DNA of 64,000 nt from Pholiota molesta. Its lineage: Eukaryota; Basidiomycota; Agaricomycetes; Agaricales; Strophariaceae. The position numbers and the translations under genes were made by a program. The notes under the pieces were generated by a model that saw only the letters and a program-made list of their open reading frames with translations, had not been told where the DNA came from and searched no databases. Within the stretch, counting starts at the first letter, position 1; every line of letters begins with the position of its first letter. Location of the stretch: positions 992,001-1,056,000 of the forward strand of contig JACGCK010000004.1 in NCBI GenBank assembly GCA_014925825.1, written 5' to 3'. This document shows, piece after piece, positions 33,162 through 42,871 of the stretch.

Positions 33162-36100
33162 ATGGTCCTTGGCCGCACACCTGGCAGCAAGAGGAGCTCA
33201 AAGAATGGCTCATCGTCCTCTCGCCATGTCCAGTCTCACACCAGCTATATCTCTTCCACCGGTCGCTACATCCAACGAAAGGAAACTCTCAGCGCACTCA
33301 TGATTTCGAAACGGCAAATCAATGACCGCCTCATAAACAAGGACCACATGGAGAGTCTGACAACGGCACAGCTCAGTGAAATGGGCGCTATTCGAAACCA
33401 CCTACTGGAGACGATACCCGACATCAACGACGTCCCGAGCGATGATTGGGAAATGGACATGGGGGATATGTTGAATGGTCAGGCTGCGCTCAATGTCAGT
33501 CACGCTGGAGGTGAATTCAAAGCACTCATCGACCTTGCTGAAGACTTCCTGAACTCGTCTACAAGGTATGTTTGACTTTTTTCTATTCAGTTAATACTCC
33601 AGCAACTGACTGTGAAAGCTTAGAGACCGTGTGGGTGCCCGAGACTACAGAACACGACGAGATCGCACTGAGCATCGTACTCATGCTTTCGCGGCTCAAT
33701 TGCCAGCTCTCAAGGAGGCATATATGGCATGGACTTCTGGGCTGGGCGATCTCGGTCTTTCTGGCGAGTACGAGCTTCCTACGGATGCAAAGCTTCAAGG
33801 AACGTTCGAAATCTTGACCATCGACATCTTCCGTAAGTCACCACAGTACTTGAGCTATGGTATTGTCTCTGATAGTCGGCTTTACAGGTAAATATAAAGC
33901 AACAGTATACTGCCTCGAAGGAGAAGCTGGCGTGCCGGCTACGCTCATCAAGCAGGGCTTAATGCCTTGTGCCCCCTTTACCCCCGCCGTCGCAATCACG
34001 ATTCGGGCGCTCGAATTATTTCGAGTTGCTCAACTTCGTTGTCCACACATCTCCATCCACTCCTTTGTCAAGACCATCTGCGACCTTCATATGGTCCCCT
34101 TCAAAGGCTCTCTCACGCTGCAGTTTTCGATCGCCCTCGATCTCTATATATCCATTCGAAATGCAGTTCACATCGACGTTCAGACGGCCCTCTCTCGCAA
34201 CACTGCCGATTATCGACTACAACATCTGTGCCCGCCGTGCACGTACAAGCTTGAAGATGAAGAGCCGCTCAAATTTGCAATGCTGTACACCGTCGACGGA
34301 AACGATTCGCTGAAGAGGATCATTCGCCGTGAAGCAGCCCCTGAAGAATCACACAGCGCCGAGCCCATCATAGGAAAATCGAGCGAGTCAATCGACACGA
34401 GGGATGCTGGTCAGGGGATGTATCTCACCCGAGAACAGGTCGATATGTGGTCGAAGGAGATCCTTTCGAAGACGATGCCCGGATTTACAGAGGATCCCGA
34501 GAACCCATGTGCCGAACGATGGAAGAACATGAAGGAGGAGTTGACGGCACGCATGTGGGGGATATTCGAGGAGACAGGCCTTTTCCTGGCGCTATGCCGC
34601 CATGGTTTTGTTCTGCTTCTTGCTGACATGGTTCGCAGTGGTGAACTGTAAGTCACATCACTTCTAGACGGCCGTTTATACTAACAGTTTGTGTTTTATA
34701 GCTCAAAGTATCCGTTAGCCATTGTCAACAAGATGATGGCCGTCTTTGGATCTGACCTCGCCTTGGGCTACGACATCGGATGCCGCTTCAAGACCACCCT
34801 CAACAACAGTCCCCTTGGAGCTCAAGCACGGGCGCTTAACCACTCGACTCTCGTCGGTGCATTCCACGGCCACGCACACAACCGACTCTGCCAACTTCGC
34901 TTCTTAGCTACGTATGTCGAAGGATTAGGTTTAGAAGACTTAGAAGGCTGCGAGCGCTTCTTCTCGAAATCGAACGCCCTTGCTGGCTCGACGCGGTATG
35001 CCAGCATCTTCCATCGACGACAGGCTATTGTCGAGTATTGTAAGCACAACGACGCCTTTGAGACATATCAGAATCTCAGTAAGTGCCACTCCCATGCTTT
35101 TATTTCTGATGATGACGGTTATTAACTTAAACATGCAGGTACCTTTCTACTGAACAATTACAAGCAAGCCCTCTCTATCCTCAACTCAAGACCAGCCGTC
35201 TTGCTGGCGTTACAGAATGCTGGGGCCGCTGATGGTAAAGCCGTCGAACAATGGCTGCAAGACGAAGAGACCTATCTTCGAGGACTCACGAGGGAGCCGC
35301 CCCAGGAGACACTCGAGATGGAGTACTACACCCACCTCCTTGCTCTCCAGACAAGCTCGTAAGTCGCTGTTTGATCGTCTTCGTTATTGGTATTGACAAG
35401 GAGGCTTGAACAGGGCTAAACTTGCAGCCGCGACATTGGTATGGTCCAACATCTCACCCGAAACAATAGGACATAAAGACCACACGTCGTCGACGGAGAC
35501 AGCTCGTCGACATGCTATGGAGGTCGACAACCAGAACCTCGCCGCCGTTCAACTGTTCGAGCGAAAGCTGTCTGTCTCGGAGAGGTGGCAGCCATACTCC
35601 TCGGAGTGGAGGGCTGCAGCATTGAAGGTCTCCATGCGCAAGTATCAACGGGCAATCGATTCCCTTGAAGGTCTGGTGGTAGCGAGGATATTCGAACTGA
35701 CGAAGATGAACCAGTCACACACAGGTAAGTTTATTATCTACATATCTACATACAGAGTACTTAATACTATCAACAACAGGTTACAGTCTGCGCCAACACA
35801 TAGGTACTGCGTTGAAGACCCGCTCCCAAGCCGTCCGTACCGCCCTCGACAGGTACAACCTCGCCGCACTCATGATGACACCCCCTCGTCAAAGCCTCGA
35901 TTGGACGAGGTGGTTGCCTACGCGTTCCTCTCCGACTTCGACCTTCTTCGGGACACTCGACAAGACATCCGGAGCAAACCGTGGGCAACACCAGCCGCTC
36001 GACTGGCCCTTGATCAATGGTTCAAGCTCCTGCGCGCCGAGGAAGAGATCAAGCGCCTCAACATCGAGGTCCGGCGCTTCCACACCTATCTATACGCGGA

Positions 36101-36455
36101 GGATGCACTCCTTCGTTCAAAGGAGACCGAGATCGCGTCCGTGAATCCTTCCCTAGCCCACCAGGTATGGCTCCATCGGATGGAGCGTGCACGTTTCAAT
36201 AGCCACCACGACCGCATCCTTCGCAAGGTGTACGCTCTACATGGATATACGGGCAACCCCAAACTCGGCGCTCATTTCATTCAGGACGTCATGGCACCAT
36301 CGACCCATCAACCTACGGAGACTCTGGGAGATGGTGTAGATGCTGCTGAGGTCGAGCTAGAGGAGGAACAAGCAGGCGAGGATGAGGACACAGTACAATT
36401 AGGAGCTTTCTTTGATGTAATGACGATGTCTACTGACGACCCCGGCGCCCTCTAA
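33162..36455 (+). CDS. KDZ transposase of the second KDZ transposon
   Basis: The gene runs from about 33162 (MVLGRTPGSKRSSKNGSSSS) to a stop at 36455, with introns near 33568, 33833, 34649, 35079, 35359 and 35725. The core matches KDZ transposases: a CxxC pair leading to the first catalytic region (LCPPCTYKLEDEEPLKFAML, then YTVDGNDSLKRI), ETGLFLALCRHGFVLLLADM, ALGYDIGCRFKTT, and FHGHAHNRLCQLRFL ... GLEDLEGCERFFSKSNALAG. These include the Asp, His and Glu positions expected for the RNase H-fold catalytic site. It lacks the Ulp1 domain seen in the 13.6-18.1 kb transposase and is clearly a different subfamily. The acidic C-terminus (EVELEEEQAGEDEDTVQ) is typical. The frame appears intact. Confidence 0.85.
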
Positions 36456-36483
36456 CATCACTTTCTTGCTGTCTTTAAGTCAT

Positions 36484-37019
36484 GTACATAATACTATCAA
36501 GCTACTGTTGAATTTGCGAAAGGCTTGAGTGAAAATTGAACAAGAGAGAGCTCACTGTTGGTGTTGATGGTGAGCAGACACTTAAAGGGCCTCTGGGGCC
36601 TTCAATAAAAATCATGGAGATCTGTTGGTCTATAATACTAGTCTATACATGAAGGGTAAGCTACTGTTAAAATTGCTAAGAAATCGGCCGGGGAATGAGT
36701 GCGGGAGGCATGCTCGTCGTCGACGGCGGCGAGCAGAGGTCACCGAGGATGGCGGCGGACGTTGCTGATGGGAATTGCCATAACGGGAGAAGATGGTTGA
36801 TGGGCGCGAGGGCCTTTGATGGGCCTTTGATGGACCTGACGACGCTGGGACAAACACCGGTGGCGGAGGACGACTAGTAACCGGTGAGGTGGGAATAAGG
36901 GATAGTTATTGGGTAGTTATTGCCCCTAGCGGGTGGATGTACGTCTTGGGTCTATTTAGAGACGAAGAGGAGCATCTTGTTCCCGTCTAATAAGACCAAA
37001 CAACAGGGTATGGCAGGTG
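36484..37019 (-). repeat. Right long terminal inverted repeat of second KDZ transposon
   Basis: Inverted counterpart of 28631-29166. It is followed directly by the CATGGTAG target duplicate at 37020-37027, which also forms part of the outer element's end. Confidence 0.88.
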
Positions 37020-37027
37020 CATGGTAG

Positions 37028-37440
37028 TTACCTAGTAGCAGTGATAAACCCTCACCGGTAGTTACCTAGAGGGGTCTTTGAGCCACGGGATTGGCTGGTG
37101 CTGTAGGGGGAGGTGGGAGGGGCTGTAGGTCACATGTGGGTGAGAGGGTGATGCCATATAGTGCCGAGGATGCCGTGGGGGGTGGCAGGGTGGGTACAGA
37201 TACATAGGGCGCTGTGGATGGGGCGGGGGTGGGGCGCGCGCTCGGGGCTGCAGCCTAATACACGTAAACAACACAGGATTTGATGCTCGGGGGGCCGCGT
37301 TCGCTGTAGGGCGGCGTCGGGGGCGTTTTGGAGCGGGAAAAAAAAGCGGGATGTATATAAATAATGTACGGACCTAATGGAACTGTTTCCGCGCGTCGGG
37401 GAGGGCGGGAAGGGGTGGATTCAGCAGGGGGCTTATGGAT
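37028..37440 (+). repeat. Inner part of the left inverted repeat of the long-IR element
   Basis: Matches the reverse complement of about 41290-41702, including AGTGATAAACCCTCACCGG near the outer edge and TGTATATAAATAAT further in. A more diverged direct copy of part of it lies at about 41090-41200. Confidence 0.75.
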
Positions 37441-37799
37441 GACGTTCCAAAATTAGACGGGCGGTTTCTAATTATAGGACATCGGCTATATTATCCGAGC
37501 GTCTATTAGCTTCGGGGGCCTATTTCTCTCGCTTTTCCTTCGTTTTCAGTGAATGCAAAAGATTTATTTTATTGAATTAGTCTACTGAACAATGTAATAG
37601 ATTAAATAAAGTAGAGAGATGAGGGAATGGAGGCAGGGACACGCAAAATGGCGGTCCCTGTTTCCCATTCCCCATCCCTCCCGCCGCGCCTCGCTTCCTC
37701 CGCCTCTCGTGGCACGGAATCACCTGCGCTTCGTGGCCGCTGGTTGTGCTGCCCGATTGGCGGGCTCTCACTTAACGCCTGGCTCCGTCCACTTGTAGC

Positions 37800-38480
37800 T
37801 CTGTCTGCCATGGGCCGCTGACTGTCGTTTGCCCTCCCTGGCTGTCCGTCGTGCCCGCTGGCTGCCGTTCGCCCTCGCTGACCGTCCGTCACGCTCGCTG
37901 GCCGCTCGTCGTGCCCGGTGGCCGCTGTTCGCGCTCGCTGGCTGGTCGTCGGGCACGCTGGCTGTCGTTCGCCCTCCCTGGCCGCTCGTCATGCACCCTG
38001 GCAGCTCATCGTGACCGCTGGCCGTCCGTCGGGCTCCCTGGCTGTCGATGTTCGCGCTCGCTGGCCATCCGTCGGGCTCGCTGCCTGTCGTTCGTCCGCT
38101 GGCCGGTGTGCGCCTTCGCTGGCCGTCCGTCGCCCTCGCTGACCCTCCGTCACGTTCGCTGGCCGCTCGTCGTGCCCGGTGGCCGGTATTCGCGCTCGCT
38201 GGCCATCCTTCGGGCTCGCTGGCTGTCGTTCGCCCTCCCTGGCTGTCCGCCGTGCCCGGTGGCCACTGTTCGCGCTCGCTGGCTGGTCGTCGGGCTCGCT
38301 GGCTGGTCATTGGGCTCGCTGGCTGGTCGTCCGGCACGCTGGCTGTCGTTCGCCCTCCCTAGCCGCTCGTCATGCCCCCTGGCAGCTCATCGTGGCCGTC
38401 GGGCTCCCTAGCTGTCGTTCGCCCTCCCTGGCCGCTCGTCGTGCCCCCTGGCCTTCCATCGTCCCCGCTGGCCGTCCGTC
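37800..38480. repeat. GC-rich degenerate minisatellite (GCTGGCTGTCGTTCGCCC type)
   Basis: Irregular tandem units of roughly 15 and 30 bases built from CGCTGGCCGTCCGTCG-like and CTGGCTGTCGTTCGCCCTCC-like words. Related words appear reverse-complemented (CAGCGACCAGCGA, CCAGCGAG) at about 40360-40440 and 40690-40880. Long frames here are repeat artefacts. Confidence 0.75.
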
Positions 38481-38814
38481 GTGTCGTCCTTGCTGGCCGG
38501 AGGGGCACCCGGCGGTTGTAGGGTAGCGTTGCGGACGGTGGTACGGTGGTGGTGACCGCCCGCGCGTTCGTCCGCGAAGGGAGGGCGAGAGGGCAGGGAG
38601 GCAGTGAGCGCCTCGCGGGTGCGCGAGCCCGCGATCTCGAGGCCGCGAGACTCCCTCCCGCTACCTACTCGTCCTGCGCGCCTGGACCCACCCGCCCCTC
38701 GTGCCCGTGCGCACCCGCTGCCCCTCGTTCGCAAACGCTGCCTCTCACCTCCGCCCGCCCCCCTCCTGCTCGCCAACCGCATCGACACCCTGACGCGTTT
38801 CTTCATCCTCCAGC

Positions 38815-39055
38815 TAAAGAGCCGGCCCACATCCCTCGATTGAGGGGAGGGGCGCACGGTGTGGTAGGGCGGTGGCGAGCGCCTTGTGCGCGGCTGCTTG
38901 CAGTAGTGATGTCCAACGCCGGCCCACATCCCTCGTTGGAGGGGAGGGGCACGCGGCGGAGCTGGCATACTGCAGTGGGTGGGGTGTTCGCGCATCCGCG
39001 GTATCAAGGAAGAGAGCCGGCCCACATCCCTCGTTGGAGGGGAGGGGCACACGGC
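38815..39055. repeat. Repeated GCCGGCCCACATCCCTCG motif, direct and inverted
   Basis: Three direct copies of a ~35-bp motif (GCCGGCCCACATCCCTCG plus TGGAGGGGAGGGGC) lie at about 38820, 38920 and 39018. Two or more inverted copies lie at about 40205-40240 and 40285-40322, and a weaker one near 40648. With the minisatellite this gives 37.8-39.1 kb and 40.05-40.9 kb an inverted arrangement. Confidence 0.75.
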
Positions 39056-39142
39056 TGTGCGGGTCGGAGAAGAGGGCAGGCGGTGGAGAGGGAAGGCGGT
39101 GGAGAGTGGAAGGCAGCGGAGGAGGATGGGGTGGTGGTTGAA

Positions 39143-39169
39143 GAGATCAACCATGTTCAACATGGTTGA
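39143..39169. repeat. 27-bp perfect palindrome
   Basis: Two 13-base arms starting GATCAACCATGTT around one central base. It lies at the border between GC-rich repeats and an AT-rich segment, which is where a nested element end might be. Confidence 0.8.
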
Positions 39170-39442
39170 TCGCGATGCCGGGGATTTCCGTGACGAACCC
39201 GATTGGCTCGGACATACGGCCCGGCATCTTCGAACTTGCTGGTCGTCGTCTACGGCGTCTCGGACAACATCAGATTGCAATATATGTGTAAAGTAACTAT
39301 CTAGAATTCATGTAGAATCAACTTAATGGTCTTTAAGATAGCTCCGGTCCATATATTTGAAGCTAAATGACTCAATACTTACATTGTTCAGTTTGAGACA
39401 AGATGAGTTTTAGAAATTCAACACATAGTTGAGCGATCTTTC

Positions 39443-39828
39443 GTAGATTCCATGTATGAGTTCATAAAATTTGATTTTCTGCCAGAAAACTATTGGAGAA
39501 CTGTTCTGAATATATTTGAGCTTTCATTCATACAATTTTTGGCTATGTCTCTAATGTAGATCTCTTATAAAAAATTAATCTTCATCCGAAAAGTTTCGGC
39601 GTCAATCCGAAAATCACCACGGGTACCGTAGATTCCGTGTATGAGTTCCTAAAATTCGTTTCTCTTGCAAAAAAAATTATTGGGAAGCATTCCTTACATT
39701 GCCTATCATTTATTTACAGAGTTTGTAGCCATATAACTAATCCAAATCTGTCTAAAAAGTTCAATCTTCATTCGAAGAGTTTCAGCGTCAATCCGAAAAT
39801 CACCACGCGTTCACGATTTTGCTTATTG
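39443..39828. repeat. Two diverged tandem copies of a ~186-bp unit
   Basis: Both copies begin GTAGATTCC(A/G)TGTATGAGTT and end with GGCGTCAATCCGAAAATCACC or its one-base variant. The AT-rich interior has drifted more. No coding potential. Confidence 0.65.
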
Positions 39829-39960
39829 CAAGCTCAATCTTTACCCAAATTTAACAAATCTTAAATATAATTGTATTCATGCTAAGGAACTATTGTTCCA
39901 CAGCTAAAAAACGCGCCATTAAGAGCTATAGATGTCGCAAACGGCGTCCTCGACGATGGC

Positions 39961-40042
39961 GAAACGACCGGCAATACATTCGCCGGTCGTTTCAGGCGGA
40001 GCTTGAAAGCTGAAATCAACCAAATCTTGGTTGATCTCAGCT
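39961..40042. repeat. Two adjacent strong hairpins
   Basis: GAAACGACCGGC (39961) pairs perfectly with GCCGGTCGTTTC (to 39993). Shortly after, AGCTGAAATCAACCAA pairs with TTGGTTGATCTCAGCT (about 40009-40042) with one mismatch. The ATCAACCA core is shared with the 27-bp palindrome at 39143, suggesting one family of structured ends. Confidence 0.7.
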
Positions 40043-41289
40043 TGCTCTCCTCACCACGCTCGCCGCCGCTGCCACCACCCCTCGACTACCCTCTCCCTTG
40101 CCAATCACCACCACCACCACCACCTCGCCGTGCGACCCTCCTCTCCAACGAGAGATGGGTTGGCTCTCTGCCTCGACGGCGTCCCCGCCTACCCTATGCT
40201 GTGTGCCCCTCCCCTCCAACGAGGGATGTGGGCCGGCTCGGTAGCTCGACACCCCCGCAGCGTGCCCCGACGACGCCCCCGCTGGCTCCCCTCCCCTCCA
40301 ACGAGGGATGTGGGCCGGCTTTGTAACTTGCCGCGGCCGAGCATACCGACGGACGGACGACCAGCGACCAGCGACCAGCAAGCACGGCGGCCAGCGAGTA
40401 GGAACGGCGCCAGCGAGGAGGCCAGCGGTCAGCGAGTGTGGGAAAGGGGGCGGGCGGGTGGACGTGAGAGGCCGCGGGTGCGAACGAGGGGCGAGTGGGT
40501 GCAGGCGCGCAGGGCGAGCGGGTAGGGGTGAGTCTCGTCCCCGCCGTTGCGCTGGCCGCCACCCCTCGACTACCCCTACCACCTCCTAACCACCACCAAC
40601 ACATCCTCCTCCTTGCAGATGTCGTGTGGCCCTCCTTGGGCCCTCCCATCCCTCGTTGGAGGGATGGTCTGGGGATGGTCTGGCTCTCCTACCAGCGAGG
40701 GTCACAGCCAGCGACGCGATGGCCAGCAAGGACGTCGGCGGCTAGCGACAGCACGACGAGCGACGACGACCACCAGTGAGGACAGCAAACACGAACGGCT
40801 GCCAGCAATGACGACGGACGGCCAACGAGGCCAGCACGACGCCGACCACCGAGGACAACAACGGCCCAAGCAAGCATGACGGCAGATGACGACGGCGGCG
40901 GCAGAGGTAGCGGCTGCCAGCGGATATAGGCAGGGCCATGCATGGGATACGGGCGCGAGCGAGGCGCGGCGAAGGGGGGAGGTCGGCAGGGGGTGGGGGA
41001 GCAGGGCGCAAGCAATTGCCCGCCCCCTCCACTCGCTCGCCCCAACGTATTGTATTGAACTTAGATAACATAATCTATACAATAAATTTTTTTCCCGCCC
41101 AAAAATCCGCCCGACGCCGCCCTGCAGCGAGCGCGGCACCCGAGCATCGCGCGCAGCGATGTTTGTATATGTTAGGCAGTGCCCCCCATGTCCAATAATC
41201 AGTGCGTCATCAGAAGCCAACGATTGATATGGATTAATTAAGTACGTCATCTGATGCCAATAATAGAATTGGTTTAATTGATCCCGAAC

Positions 41290-41702
41290 GTCATCCATAA
41301 GCCCCCCTCCGAATCCACCCCTTCCCGCCCTCCCCTAGGCGCGCAAACGGTGGCATTAGGTGCGTATATTATTTATATACATACCGCCTTTTTTTCCCGC
41401 TCAAAAACGCCCCCGATGCCGCCCTACAGCGAGCGCGGCCCCCCGAGCATCAAATCCGGCGTTGTTTACGTGTGTTAGGCTGCAGCCCCAAGCGCCCGCA
41501 CCCGCCCCGCCGCCATCCACAGCGCCCTACGTATCCGTACCCACCCCGCCACCCCCCACGGCATCCTCGGCACTATATGGCATCACCCGCTCACCCACAT
41601 GTGACCTACAGCCCCTCCCGCCTCCCCCTACAGCATCAGCCAATCCCATTGCTCAAAGACCCTCTAGGTAACTGCCGGTGAGGGTTTATCACTGCTACTA
41701 GG
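41290..41702 (-). repeat. Right inverted repeat of the long-IR element
   Basis: Reverse-complement partner of 37028-37440. The terminal part continues to 41744. Confidence 0.75.
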
Positions 41703-41751
41703 TAACTACCAGGGTTTCATATAGAAATCTAGCGTCTATGGCTGCTTTGGC

Positions 41752-42871
41752 ATTGGGTACTCTGTACAGTATAAATTTTGTTAGCCATCCATACAGTTAT
41801 GTGTGGATTTCCGGCTTACGCAATAGGAGCGGGCCCTACAACGGGCACACTCAAGGATCTTGTTGAGCACGACGTCGCATCCAGGGTTCCCGCAAGAAAC
41901 GACGAGCATCCTGTACGGATAGGATGCGCAGAGCTGGGGAAAACGGAGTGGAATTGTAGGAGAAGCTAAGGTTGTCAAAAGGCCGCCGAAAGAGCGCCAG
42001 CCCATATGAGCAATATTCGATACACGTAAAGGGGTAGAAACATTCACCTCGATTAATATCTGATTCTGCGGAGCAGTCTCAGAAGAAACGTCGTTCGAGT
42101 GCCTCGTTCAACAGTTTAATTGAAGGCACAGTTTAAATGAAGGCACCGGGGCTGGCTGCGCTCCTCTATGGTGTCTGCATAATGTACCAGCCCTCTAGAC
42201 TACTTAGTAGCCTTCCCGAGTGGATGAGCCAGTGCAACTTGACGTGTTTGTGGGAGGAGGGGGGCAGCGGAGGTGATGGAAAGAGTTTTCAGAGACGTGT
42301 CAGATGTGCAAGACACGCTACCGCCGCTACGGATTCTATCGCCGTGCTACCACCGCTACGGATTCTGGATTGCGGATTCCGGACTGACTTACAATCACAT
42401 GCAGATCTCTGTAGACAATACCGGAGCGCTGGAATTTTCGGATCTCCTCGGAAGTAAATGGCATCCCCAAATCCACGTGTCTCCCTCGGCCAGGGATGGT
42501 ATGTTTTCTTGAATCACCCTGAGATCGTAAACCTTCCGCCATCCCCAGCCAGGCCCAAATATTGTCCAAAAGGCATGCAGCCGCTATGGCCTAGTGAGTG
42601 CAGTTATTCCCCATTTTCTTGGTGACTGCTCAGTGCTCATGCATCATGGTTCAACGCAGGCAACAAGGTCCACAGCTCGAATTGACAGGGCTAATTCAAC
42701 ATCGATATCACGATAACCAGGCAACTAGGATAGAAGCAGGCAGATGGAGGATCCATGTCTGGTAGAGGTGGATCTATGGCGTAGTGGTGCGCAAATATTT
42801 TCATTATTCAATGGCGCCTTCAATGTTCAACCTTTCCTTGAGCCTACAATCTGCCCAGGTAACAGTGAGCG
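41752..42871. other. Spacer upstream of the proline-rich KDZ cargo gene
   Basis: About 1.1 kb that rejoins the body of the giant KDZ element. A triplicated CCGCTACGGATTCT word at about 42322-42365 is the only clear repeat. One frame at about 42360-42510 (WIADSGLTYNHMQISVDN) could be an exon of an unknown gene, but I cannot connect it to others. The rest shows nothing definite. Confidence 0.35.

Larger units (their letters stand above)
28631..37019. mobile_element. Second KDZ transposon (8,389 bp) with ~535-bp inverted repeats
   Basis: Terminal repeats starting CACCTGCCATACCCTG run 28631 to about 29166 and, inverted, about 36484 to 37019, nearly identical throughout. CATGGTAG is duplicated exactly at 28623-28630 and 37020-37027. 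Three genes lie inside: a minus-strand accessory gene, an RNase H1 N-domain gene and a KDZ transposase. All three look intact, so this is a candidate autonomous element. Confidence 0.88.
28592..41744. mobile_element. Long-inverted-repeat element hosting the second KDZ transposon
   Basis: The left end CACCTGTAGACGCTAG (28592) pairs with the right end CAGCCATAGACGCTAG (read inward from 41744). After the nested KDZ element, the inverted repeat continues: 37028 to about 37440 matches the reverse complement of about 41290-41702 at roughly nine bases in ten by eye. CTTTGGC is repeated at 28585-28591 and 41745-41751 as a 7-bp duplication, or 8 bp with one mismatch. Without the nested element it is about 4.75 kb and lacks recognisable coding sequence. 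The CACCTG start is like the KDZ element inside it, so it may be a non-autonomous relative. Confidence 0.65.

Noticed and set aside
28631..37019. LTR retrotransposon
   Set aside because: The terminal repeats are inverted, not direct, there is no reverse transcriptase, and the duplication is 8 bp.
37577..39296. Arg/Ala/Ser-rich frames of 100-290 residues
   Set aside because: These are translations of GC-rich minisatellites in several frames at once, with no conserved motif.
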